Below are positions 24,766 to 33,104 of a stretch of 64,000 nt of DNA, in pieces. The notes beneath the pieces are model-generated. The model made no database searches and had not been told where the DNA came from. It saw only the letters and a list, made by a program, of their open reading frames with translations. The stretch is from assembly GCF_004014855.1 (NCBI RefSeq), contig NZ_CP034930.1, positions 2,833,716-2,897,715 of the forward strand. The letters run 5' to 3'. Position 1 is the stretch's first letter. Every line of letters begins with the position of its first letter. Made by a program: the position numbers and the translations under genes. The stretch is from Apibacter raozihei (GTDB taxonomy: Bacteria > Bacteroidota > Bacteroidia > Flavobacteriales > Weeksellaceae).

Positions 24766-25296
24766 ATGAAAACACTTATTATAGTCGGACACCCGGATCT
24801 TAATCATTCCGTTATCAATACAAGATGGATAGAAGAATTAAAAAAATATCCGGAAGAGTTTACGGTACACAGTTTATATGAAGCTTATCCTAAGGGAACT
24901 GCCATTGAGGTTGAAAAAGAACAACAATTGATTGAAGAACACGGAACGCTCATTCTTCAATATCCGTTATATTGGTTTAATTGTCCTGCTTTGTTAAAAA
25001 AATGGATGGATGACGTATTTACCTATGGATGGGCTTATGGTTCCAAAGGAGATAAAATGAAAGGCCGAAAAATAGCATTGTCTATTTCAGCCGGAATGCG
25101 CACTGATGATTTTACGAAAAACGGAAAGTATGGTTACACCCTTGAGGATCTCATAGGACCGTTTAAAATGTCTGCGTTATATATGCATTCTGATTTTAAA
25201 GGCTTTCATTGTTTATACGGAGCAGAAGAGGCTGTGGAAAATACAACTCTGGAAGAAAACAGTAAGGAATATATTTCTTTTATTCGCTCGCTGTAA
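24766..25296 (+). CDS. NAD(P)H-dependent quinone oxidoreductase, flavodoxin-like
   Basis: 176 aa, KefF/YwrO/MdaB-type flavoprotein. It has the opening IIVGHPDLNHSVIN, LILQYPLYWFNCPALLKKWM that lines FMN and quinone, then VFTYGWAYG and a conserved KGRKIALSISAG-like block. Predicted to reduce quinones by two electrons in the cytoplasm. Probably repressed by the divergent HxlR regulator. A TATTTTTG (-7 type) lies at 24745-24752. Confidence 0.9.
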   Translation: MKTLIIVGHPDLNHSVINTRWIEELKKYPEEFTVHSLYEAYPKGTAIEVEKEQQLIEEHGTLILQYPLYWFNCPALLKKWMDDVFTYGWAYGSKGDKMKGRKIALSISAGMRTDDFTKNGKYGYTLEDLIGPFKMSALYMHSDFKGFHCLYGAEEAVENTTLEENSKEYISFIRSL

Positions 25297-25309
25297 TGGG
25301 TCATTGATC

Positions 25310-25348
25310 ATAACAAAACATTCCCTGAACGGGGAAATGTTTTGTTAT
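25310..25348. terminator. Bidirectional terminator
   Basis: Long stem ATAACAAAACATTCCC / GGGAAATGTTTTGTTAT with one bulged A, between the convergent oxidoreductase gene and mpl. Confidence 0.75.
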
Positions 25349-25366
25349 ATTTCTTATCAAAAAAAA

Positions 25367-26713
25367 CTAATTGAATATTTGATCGAGATTCATACCTCCA
25401 TAATTTCCAGAACTCATCATTAAAAAAACAGCATTGGATTTGTCCATTTCGCATAAATAGTTTTGCAAAGATGCAGATTCTGTAAAAACCATAAGATCTG
25501 GTCTGCCAAAAGATTCCCGGATAAATTCCGTTGGAATGGGCTGCATCCGTTTAATCTTCAAAGCTTCCTCACTGTAAAAAACTAGTGCCTGATCTGCTGC
25601 GTCTAACGAATTTTTATATTGCAATAAAAATTCCGGATTCAGAGAACTGTATGTGTGAAGCTCCAGACAGGCTACCAATTTTTTATTCGAATAATTTTCC
25701 TTTACTGCTTTCACAGTGGCTGAAACTTTAGAAGGTGCATGCGCAAAATCTTTGTAAACCAGATAATTCTGATTTTCATAAATTTTTTCCAGTCTTCTGG
25801 AAGCTCCTTTGAATGAAATAATTGCTTCATAAAATTCCTCGTCCCAAACTCCCAACTGATTACAAATTAAACGGGCTCCTTCCAAATTTAAGATGTTATG
25901 TCTTCCGAACACCGATAGCCTTACTTCGCCTTCATGAGTTTGCAGAAAAACCTGTTCATCACGGATGGTGTATTCGGGCGTGTGATAAGGAAACTTTTTT
26001 AAATAGTTTTCTGACTTCTCCACTACTTCAACCACCTCTTGATCTTCCTGATTGTATATAAGCGCTCCGCCCGGGCTGATACTGTTTACAAAGTCTGTAA
26101 ACTGCTGCTTATAAGAATCAAAGGTAGGAAATACATTAATATGATCCCAGGCAATACCGCTAATTAAGGCTATGTTGGGTTGGTATAAGAGAAATTTGGA
26201 TCTGCGATCTATTGGAGAAGAAAGGTATTCGTCTCCTTCTAAAATTATAAATTCATTATCATGAGTAAGTTTAACCATATTATCAAAACCTTCAAGCTGA
26301 GCACCTACCATATAATCAACTTCTTTGTGGTGATAGTTCAACACATGAAGAATCATGGAAGTTATGGTGGTTTTTCCGTGAGAGCCCGCAATTACTACCC
26401 GGGTTTTGTTTTTGGATTGCTCATAAAGAAATTCTGGATAAGAATATATTTTTATTCCCAATTCCTGTGCTTTTATTAATTCAGTATTATCCTCATGTGC
26501 ATGCATTCCTAAAATAACAGCGTCTAAATCCGAAGTTATTTTTTCCGGAAACCATCCCATTTTTTCAGGTAATATTCCATGGTTTTCAAGTCGTGACCGG
26601 GACGGTTCAAAAATGGCATCGTCGGAACCGGTAATCTGATATCCTTTATTTACCAAAGCCAAAGCTAAATTGTGCATTGCACTTCCTCCTATGGCTATAA
26701 AATGTATTTTCAT
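25367..26713 (-). CDS. mpl: UDP-N-acetylmuramate:L-alanyl-gamma-D-glutamyl-meso-diaminopimelate ligase
   Basis: 448 aa Mur-ligase family enzyme that recycles murein tripeptide onto UDP-MurNAc. Seen: N-terminal AIGGSAMHNLALAL with TGSDDAIFEPSRSRLE, ATP loop IAGSHGKTTITSMI, EGDEYLSSPIDRRSKF, GIAWDHINVFPT and the C-terminal YKDFAHAPSKVSATVKAV. The DEYL and FAHAPSK signatures distinguish Mpl from MurC. Acts in the cytoplasm. Stand-alone gene on the minus strand, between two terminators. Confidence 0.93.
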   Translation of the reverse strand: MKIHFIAIGGSAMHNLALALVNKGYQITGSDDAIFEPSRSRLENHGILPEKMGWFPEKITSDLDAVILGMHAHEDNTELIKAQELGIKIYSYPEFLYEQSKNKTRVVIAGSHGKTTITSMILHVLNYHHKEVDYMVGAQLEGFDNMVKLTHDNEFIILEGDEYLSSPIDRRSKFLLYQPNIALISGIAWDHINVFPTFDSYKQQFTDFVNSISPGGALIYNQEDQEVVEVVEKSENYLKKFPYHTPEYTIRDEQVFLQTHEGEVRLSVFGRHNILNLEGARLICNQLGVWDEEFYEAIISFKGASRRLEKIYENQNYLVYKDFAHAPSKVSATVKAVKENYSNKKLVACLELHTYSSLNPEFLLQYKNSLDAADQALVFYSEEALKIKRMQPIPTEFIRESFGRPDLMVFTESASLQNYLCEMDKSNAVFLMMSSGNYGGMNLDQIFN

Positions 26714-26753
26714 TGCTAAATTTTAGTAAAACAAATATACTGGTTTTATACAA

Positions 26754-26779
26754 AAAAGACAGTAGTGCTACTGTCTTTT
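26754..26779 (-). terminator. Terminator after the acyltransferase gene
   Basis: Stem AAAAGACAGTAG / CTACTGTCTTTT with a tight loop and a T-run on the minus strand, 34 bp past the stop of the gene at 26813. Confidence 0.75.
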
Positions 26780-26812
26780 CTATAAAGTTATAAAATGTTT
26801 ATATGTTACAAA

Positions 26813-27643
26813 TTACATTTCAAAGAAAGGTCTTGTTTTTTCTTCTTCTCTTTGTGCTTCCAGCTCCTCAACGGTTTTAACTTTTAAAAATTTGGGATCC
26901 TGTTCTATAGCATTCATAATTTTATCCAAAATGACATTTGCATTCTCATTGTCGTAATCAACTTCCAAGGGTTCCTTAAAAGTCATTTTAGGCTCTACTC
27001 CTCTTTTCTTAACCAATAATCCTTTTTTATCAAAAGCTCTTCTAAATCCATCAATAACTACCGGAATTACAATTGGTTTATTCTTTTTTATAATTTTAGC
27101 GGCTCCTTTTCTTCCGGGAGACCAGGGAGTGGTCGTTCCCTGTGGAAAGGTAATCACCCAGCCACTATCCAATGCTTTTATAATATTATCAATTTCAGAC
27201 ATATCCACCATGCGGTTCACTGATTTACCTGCATCACGCCAGGTTCTCTTTACTGTGATAGCTCCTGCCAAAGCAAACAATTTCGCCAGCATTCCTTTGT
27301 TCATGGTTTCTTTAGCAGCTACATAATACAAATCAATCTTTGGATCCAAAAGATATACCGGATTCTTTATAGTGTCTTTGTATCCGTGTTTTACGGAACA
27401 AAATACATGATACATGGCAAAAACATCTGCAAAATAAGTCTGATGATTGGATACAAACAACACATTGGTATCAGGCAAATTCTCCAGATGTTCCGTTCCT
27501 TTAATTTTTAACTTATTAAATCCGTTAAACCTATTGTATGAAATAAGCCCGAAAGTAAATATTAAAAACCTTTTAAGAAAGAACCAATGCCCGAATGCGT
27601 CTCTAAAAATTCTTTTTCTCTTCTTTTTATTTTCTGTCTCCAT
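26813..27643 (-). CDS. 1-acyl-sn-glycerol-3-phosphate acyltransferase-like (PlsC family)
   Basis: 276 aa. Transfers acyl chains in phospholipid synthesis at the inner membrane. The catalytic block is VSNHQTYFAD, with five rather than four residues between His and Asp, and the phosphate-binding block is VITFPQGTTTPWSPGRKGAA (FPEGTR-like, with Gln for Glu). The C-terminus is charged and cytoplasmic. Nine bases downstream of the Nudix gene on the same strand. The altered spacing may be a lineage feature, and a relaxed substrate (e.g. other lysolipids) is possible. Confidence 0.85.
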   Translation of the reverse strand: METENKKKRKRIFRDAFGHWFFLKRFLIFTFGLISYNRFNGFNKLKIKGTEHLENLPDTNVLFVSNHQTYFADVFAMYHVFCSVKHGYKDTIKNPVYLLDPKIDLYYVAAKETMNKGMLAKLFALAGAITVKRTWRDAGKSVNRMVDMSEIDNIIKALDSGWVITFPQGTTTPWSPGRKGAAKIIKKNKPIVIPVVIDGFRRAFDKKGLLVKKRGVEPKMTFKEPLEVDYDNENANVILDKIMNAIEQDPKFLKVKTVEELEAQREEEKTRPFFEM

Positions 27644-27652
27644 TTTTCAAAT

Positions 27653-28282
27653 TTAAAAACCTGTAAATATATCACTTTTTAACAAAACTCTAAACTCATT
27701 TAATATCATCGCTGTGGCTCCCCATATTTCAAGATTGTTATATATAAAAGCCGGAACGGTATTATTGTATTTGCTTTTCATTACTATAGAAGTATGATAT
27801 AAAAACTGACTGATATCTATTTCGTACACTTGCTGCACTTCTTTTTTATCCGGTAAAAACTCTATTTTCTTTTCATGGTAGATTGCGATATAAGGGTGAA
27901 CGTAAAAATTACTCGGGGGTATATACAATGGAGTCATTTTTTTTACAATTTCCATTTTTTCTTTGATAAGTCCAAGTTCTTCAAAGGTTTCACGAAGGGC
28001 AGCATCTGCCTGAGTTAAATCATCCTTCTCCCGTTTTCCTCCGGGAAGTCCTATCTGACCGGAATGCACCCCTTCGTAAACTGTACGTAAAATTAACGGA
28101 AAATATAGTCGTTCACTTTTTTCATATACTACAATTAATACAGATGCACTGCGTGGATTTTCAGCCTCTATTTGAACAGGGGTATAACTCTTCCTGTACG
28201 GTGGTGAAAGTTCATTATGGGCTTTGCTACCGGGAAGAATATCTACAGCTTGTAATTTATCTTTAACTTTTAAAAAATTCAT
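27653..28282 (-). CDS. Nudix hydrolase, CoA pyrophosphatase-like
   Basis: 209 aa. Nudix box core ALRETFEELGL preceded by GQIGLPGGKREKDDLTQADA, the arrangement of NudL/CoAse enzymes that split CoA into 4'-phosphopantetheine and 3',5'-ADP; the residue two turns before the box is not Glu, as in that subgroup. No signal peptide. Starts 4 bp after the S37 peptidase stop and precedes the acyltransferase by 9 bp, so the three may form one transcript. Confidence 0.88.
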   Translation of the reverse strand: MNFLKVKDKLQAVDILPGSKAHNELSPPYRKSYTPVQIEAENPRSASVLIVVYEKSERLYFPLILRTVYEGVHSGQIGLPGGKREKDDLTQADAALRETFEELGLIKEKMEIVKKMTPLYIPPSNFYVHPYIAIYHEKKIEFLPDKKEVQQVYEIDISQFLYHTSIVMKSKYNNTVPAFIYNNLEIWGATAMILNEFRVLLKSDIFTGF

Positions 28283-28286
28283 GTTT

Positions 28287-29621
28287 TCATTTGAGTGCGT
28301 TAAAATCAGGCTGAATCCCTAACCATTTCTCCAATGTATTGCTGAATTTTCTTTTTAAATCGTCATTCATTTTATTAATCCGTGCCGTTGCATGATCTGC
28401 ACCCTTAATTTCCAGTAGTATTGAATTGGTTTTTGGCGACGGTATTACCTTGGTAGCACTCCAGGTATCTATTCCTCCATAAATGTAAATGATATTGTCT
28501 GCTTTTGTTTCCAGCCATTTCTTTAATCCTGTATTTATTTTTTCCGAATATACCAGTTTTCCGGCATTTTTAGGAGCAAAAACAGCTGACGGATTTGTCC
28601 TATATTGCCGTATAACTGATGCAAACGGTTGAATATTATATCCGTAATACCCCATTTCTGTAGCAGCCTGATAATAATGGGGCTCTAATTCTTCAATTTC
28701 TTTATCACTAAAAAAACTTATATTAGATTTTTTTAATAAATAATCCACAGCAATGGCTATATCCGGATTCTCTGGAATCTCAGCACATGAGGAACCCCAC
28801 TGCCAAAAAGAAAAAGAATATTCTAAAACAGCTAATTCGTAGGCTTTCTCAATGGATCCAACGTAATCAAATTTAAGTCCTCTGACCTCTGCGTATACCT
28901 TAATATATTTAACTGCTTCCTCTTCATTTGAGAACATATAAGTCTGAAAATCTTTTATCTTCTGTCTGCATTCGGAAGTTCCCACTTCGTCGAGAAATTT
29001 ATATATCCGTGGATCTTCCAATGAATAATTAATCGGAGCCACATAGGGAACAGATACATCAACGTCATCCGGGAAAAAATACCGGTAGTATATAGTTGTC
29101 TGCCCTCCCTTGCTTATTCCGGTACTTATCCATTTTCCTTTATACATTTTTTTGAAAATTTGATTAATATGATGCAGATCGTGAGTGGCATTGTATAAGT
29201 TAAGATATTTCCAGTCAAAATGCAAGGAATCAGGAACAGATTCACCAAAATAACGATGTTCAATGTTGATGTCATTGGAATGAGTAATTTGTTGCAACTC
29301 ATTTTTTCTGTCATACATATCGTACCCTTGCGTTTCCATTACTACGGGATTATTAAAACCTGTATGGGTATAGATTACCTTCTGGTAAAAAGATCCTTTT
29401 CCCGGATTTTTCCAATCTAAAGGTTGTCTTATTTTTAATTCATACTTTATCGGATATTCATTATCCGTGCTCAATTTTTTAAAGGATACCTCCTGCTGTC
29501 CGGATAAGAATTCCTGTATTATTTTGTCATCAGTAGTCTGAGCCCCTACCATGTAGGTTATTAACCCTATTAAAACCAATACCCATTTACTTTTCATCTT
29601 TTTCATTTCAAAATTTAACAA
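28287..29621 (-). CDS. Secreted serine peptidase, family S37 (PS-10 tripeptidyl aminopeptidase-like)
   Basis: 444 aa, with an N-terminal signal peptide (WVLVLIGLITYMVGAQ). Alpha/beta-hydrolase fold; EHRYFGESVP, NATHDLHHINQIF, then the nucleophile elbow STGISKGGQTT (Ser170) and FFPDDVDVSVPYVAPIN match peptidase S37. A C-terminal GGIDTWSAT and GADHATARI supply the expected Asp and His of the triad. Exported to the periplasm or outside; would trim tripeptides from protein N-termini. Start could also be the Met at residue 6 or 9; the signal peptide is kept in each case. Confidence 0.85.
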   Translation of the reverse strand: MLNFEMKKMKSKWVLVLIGLITYMVGAQTTDDKIIQEFLSGQQEVSFKKLSTDNEYPIKYELKIRQPLDWKNPGKGSFYQKVIYTHTGFNNPVVMETQGYDMYDRKNELQQITHSNDINIEHRYFGESVPDSLHFDWKYLNLYNATHDLHHINQIFKKMYKGKWISTGISKGGQTTIYYRYFFPDDVDVSVPYVAPINYSLEDPRIYKFLDEVGTSECRQKIKDFQTYMFSNEEEAVKYIKVYAEVRGLKFDYVGSIEKAYELAVLEYSFSFWQWGSSCAEIPENPDIAIAVDYLLKKSNISFFSDKEIEELEPHYYQAATEMGYYGYNIQPFASVIRQYRTNPSAVFAPKNAGKLVYSEKINTGLKKWLETKADNIIYIYGGIDTWSATKVIPSPKTNSILLEIKGADHATARINKMNDDLKRKFSNTLEKWLGIQPDFNALK

Positions 29622-29842
29622 GTTAAAATTAAACGTATTATTTTGTTTATTAAAATTACATAATATTAAATATATCTAAATCTTAATTAAATTTTTTTTT
29701 ATTGCTGATTGGGTTTACTGAAAATTATTTTTCATAAACCTCTTAATTAAACTGAAGGTAAAAAGTAATTTACAGGTCTTTATCTATTAATTTCTTAAAT
29801 GTCAATAAAATTTATAGTTTTGCAACTATTTATTAATTTCCA

Positions 29843-31786
29843 ATGAAAAAAATTCAATATTTACGGCCGTTGTTCGTTTTCGTTCTTTGTTCGTTACTTA
29901 TAACAACCCTCAGCAGGTTTATTTTGTTTATACTATTTAAGGATAGGGTTACCCAAACAGAAAATTACGGTTTGATTTTTCCCATCGGCATTCATATGGA
30001 TCTGATTCTGATATCGTATTTATGTATGATTCCTGCACTCATTTTGTCTTTGTGCCCTACAAAATATCTTCATTATTTCAACAAATTTTTATCCGGTTAT
30101 TTTTTGATTTTTCTATTTCTATTTTTTTTTATGGAAATAACCACTCCGGATTTTATAGAACAATATGATACCCGTCCCAACAAACTATTTTTAGATTACC
30201 TGATATATCCGCAAGAGGTAATAACCATGCTTATTAAAGGCCGGCTGATGACCGTAATTATAGTACTACTTTCCAGTATACTGCTACTATACCTTGGAAT
30301 AAAAAAAGGTCGAAAATTGTTTGTTATACCAGAATCTTCTTATAAGATAAGAATTATTTTATTTCCTTTCCTTGTATTTTTTCTTGTGTGGGGAGCTCGT
30401 GGAAGTCTAACAAGTATAAGGCCTTTATCTCCGAGTAGTTCCGTTTTTTCCAACGACCAATTGACTAATACATTATCTCTTAATTCTTTATATACTGTGG
30501 TATATGCTGCTTATGGGCTTAAAAATGAAGCCAATGTGTTAAAAATGTATGGAAAAATGGAAGAAAAAGAAGCATATCAAAGAGTGAAAAAATACATGAA
30601 TGCACCGGAATCTTCTTTCACGGATCCTAGACTTCCTTTTCTTCATAGTCAGGTATCTAGTGAGGTGGAAACTCCTCCATATAACCTGGTCATTTTTTTA
30701 CAGGAAAGTCTGGGTGCTGAGTTTGTAGGCTGTTTAGGAGGAATGCCTCTGACACCTGAACTGGATAAACTTTCCCATGAAGGAATGCTTTTTACCCATT
30801 TATATAGTACAGGAACCCGAAGCGTAAGAGGTATAGAGGCTGTTGTAACAGGCTTTTTACCCTCACCGTCTGAAAGTGTTGTTAAACTTGGAAATTCTCA
30901 AAGGGACTTTTTTACCCTAGCCGATTTATTTGGCCGTAAGGGTTATGAAACCAGCTTTATTTATGGAGGTAAATCTGATTTTGATAATATGGCTTCTTTT
31001 TTTAACGGCAACGGATTTAAGACGATAATTGACGAACCAGTATTTGATAAAAACAAAAGTCGCTATGCTTTTAAAGGAACCTGGGGATATTCTGATGAAG
31101 ACCTGATAAGTAAAGCCAACGAGTATTTTAAATCATTGGATAAAAAGCCTTTCTTTTCATTAATTTTTTCGAGTTCCAACCATGATCCTTTTGAATTTCC
31201 TGATGGAAGAATTCAATTATATGAAAAACCGAAAAATACAGTTCATAATGCTATTAAATATGCTGATTTTGCTATTGGTAAATTTTTTGAGCTGGCAAAA
31301 AAAGAAGAATATTACAAGAATACGGTTTTTGTGGTCATTGCCGATCATAACACCAGAACTTACGGCCCGAACCTTGTACCTATTCACAAATTTCATATTC
31401 CTGCCTTACTCATCGGTCCCAATGTTCCCAAGCATACTACCTATGATAAATTATGCAGCCAGATAGATATACCTCCTACTCTTCTGGATTATATAGGTAT
31501 GGATGTTGTAAACCCAATGCCTGGAAGAAATTTGCGCAGTCTTCCGAAAGATATTCCTGGAAGAAGCATTATGCAATTTCATGATATAAATGCATTTCGG
31601 GTTGAAAACCAGGTAGTCATATTGCAACCCAATAAAGAACCTCTTCAATTTGAGATAAAAAATGATACTACTTTTATTCCTGTTGCTTTAAATAAAGATC
31701 TGGCAAAAGATGCGCTTGCTCACGTAGTATCCGCATATTATTTATATAAGGATAAAAAATACAGACTTCCTGAAGGAAAAAAATAA
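29843..31786 (+). CDS. LTA synthase-like membrane sulfatase / phosphoglycerol transferase
   Basis: 647 aa. Five membrane helices in the first 200 residues (e.g. PLFVFVLCSLLITTLSRF, FLIFLFLFFFMEI), then an extracytoplasmic sulfatase domain: NLVIFLQESLGAEFVG (metal-binding Glu), STGTRSVRGIEAV (nucleophile Thr), FIYGGKSDFDNMASFF, SSSNHDPFEFPDG and VIADHNTRTYG with metal-binding Asp-His. This is the LtaS/OpgB/EptA-like superfamily; in Bacteroidota the substrate is unknown, a modification of a glycan or lipid head group being likely. A -7-like TAGTTTTG is at 29815-29822. Confidence 0.88.
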   Translation: MKKIQYLRPLFVFVLCSLLITTLSRFILFILFKDRVTQTENYGLIFPIGIHMDLILISYLCMIPALILSLCPTKYLHYFNKFLSGYFLIFLFLFFFMEITTPDFIEQYDTRPNKLFLDYLIYPQEVITMLIKGRLMTVIIVLLSSILLLYLGIKKGRKLFVIPESSYKIRIILFPFLVFFLVWGARGSLTSIRPLSPSSSVFSNDQLTNTLSLNSLYTVVYAAYGLKNEANVLKMYGKMEEKEAYQRVKKYMNAPESSFTDPRLPFLHSQVSSEVETPPYNLVIFLQESLGAEFVGCLGGMPLTPELDKLSHEGMLFTHLYSTGTRSVRGIEAVVTGFLPSPSESVVKLGNSQRDFFTLADLFGRKGYETSFIYGGKSDFDNMASFFNGNGFKTIIDEPVFDKNKSRYAFKGTWGYSDEDLISKANEYFKSLDKKPFFSLIFSSSNHDPFEFPDGRIQLYEKPKNTVHNAIKYADFAIGKFFELAKKEEYYKNTVFVVIADHNTRTYGPNLVPIHKFHIPALLIGPNVPKHTTYDKLCSQIDIPPTLLDYIGMDVVNPMPGRNLRSLPKDIPGRSIMQFHDINAFRVENQVVILQPNKEPLQFEIKNDTTFIPVALNKDLAKDALAHVVSAYYLYKDKKYRLPEGKK

Positions 31787-31797
31787 ATCTGATAAAT

Positions 31798-31832
31798 AAA
31801 AAACTCCGGAGTTAATTTCCGGAGTTTTTTTT
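31798..31832. terminator. Bidirectional terminator
   Basis: Stem AAAAACTCCGGA / TCCGGAGTTTTT with T8, between the convergent sulfatase gene and odhB. Confidence 0.85.
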
Positions 31833-31848
31833 ATAGATTATAGTTTTT

Positions 31849-33084
31849 TTATAATTCCAAAGCTTTTCTTACATTATTGTTCATCAATAATTCTTCAGGA
31901 TTTTCAATCGCTTCTTTTACAGCAACTAAAAAGCCTACGGATTCTCTTCCGTCAATAATTCTGTGATCGTAAGATAAGGCAAGATACATCATAGGTGCAA
32001 TAGTAATCTGTTTGTTTTTTACTACCGGTCTTTCTACAATATTGTGCATTCCTAATATGGCACTTTGCGGTGGGTTTAGTATCGGTGTAGACATCATAGA
32101 TCCAAAAACTCCTCCGTTAGTAATGGTGAAAGTTCCGCCTGTCATTTCGTCTACGGTTATTTTTCCATCTCTTACTTTAATAGCCAAATCTTTGATGTTT
32201 TGCTCCACGCCTCTGAAAGTCATAGTTTCCGCGTTTCTTAAAACCGGAACCATTAACCCTTTAGGTCCTGAAACGGCTACACTGATATCCTGAAAATCAT
32301 AGGATATTTTATAATCTCCGTCAATCATAGAATTTACATCCGGATACATTTGTAAAGCACGTACTACGGCAAGCGTAAAGAATGACATAAATCCAAGTCC
32401 TACTCCGTGTTTTGTTTTGAATTCATCTTTAAATTCATTTCTTAAGCGGAAAATTTCACTCATATCCACTTCATTAAAAGTGGTAAGCATAGCTGTTTCA
32501 TTTTTTACATAAACCAAACGTTCTGCCACTTTTCTTCTCAAAACAGACAGTTTAGATGATTGAGAGGAACGAACTCCGCTTCCTGCAGGGGTTCCCATTG
32601 AAGGAACTGCTGCATTAATTGCATCTTCCTTAGTTATTCTTCCTTCTTTACCGGTTCCTGAAATAGATGCGGCAGGAATGTTTCTTTCTTCTAATATTTT
32701 TTTTGCTGCAGGAGAAGCCGTTCCTGTTGCATAAGTGGGCTGCGGTTTAGGTTCTGCCTGAGGTACCGGTTTTACAGGTTCTGGTACCGGAGTGGTTTGA
32801 GCAATTTCCTGTTTTGGCTGCTGAGGTTCCGAACTTGCCGGTTTTGCTGCATCCGTATCGATTAAACATACTACCTGACCTACCTGAACCGTGTCTCCTT
32901 CTTGTGCCTTTAAAGTAATAGTTCCGCTTGCTTCTGCCGGTAAATCCAACGTAGCTTTATCTGAATCAACTTCAGCAATAGCCTGATCTTTTTCCACATA
33001 ATCTCCATCTTTTACTAACCAGGTAGCAATTTCGACTTCTGTTATCGATTCTCCCGGAGAGGGAACTTTCATTTCAAGTATCAT
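31849..33084 (-). CDS. odhB: 2-oxoglutarate dehydrogenase E2, dihydrolipoyl succinyltransferase
   Basis: 411 aa. Lipoyl domain at residues 1-75 with the lipoylated Lys43 in DSDKATLDLP, a Pro/Gln/Ala-rich linker, the E1/E3-binding domain around 120-155 (ASPAAKKILEERNIPAASIS), and the catalytic domain ending LSYDHRIIDGRESVGFLVAV with the active His and Asp. Transfers succinyl groups to CoA in the TCA cycle. 20 bp downstream of odhA in the same operon. Confidence 0.96.
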   Translation of the reverse strand: MILEMKVPSPGESITEVEIATWLVKDGDYVEKDQAIAEVDSDKATLDLPAEASGTITLKAQEGDTVQVGQVVCLIDTDAAKPASSEPQQPKQEIAQTTPVPEPVKPVPQAEPKPQPTYATGTASPAAKKILEERNIPAASISGTGKEGRITKEDAINAAVPSMGTPAGSGVRSSQSSKLSVLRRKVAERLVYVKNETAMLTTFNEVDMSEIFRLRNEFKDEFKTKHGVGLGFMSFFTLAVVRALQMYPDVNSMIDGDYKISYDFQDISVAVSGPKGLMVPVLRNAETMTFRGVEQNIKDLAIKVRDGKITVDEMTGGTFTITNGGVFGSMMSTPILNPPQSAILGMHNIVERPVVKNKQITIAPMMYLALSYDHRIIDGRESVGFLVAVKEAIENPEELLMNNNVRKALEL

Positions 33085-33104
33085 AGAATACGTATTTTTT
33101 TTGT

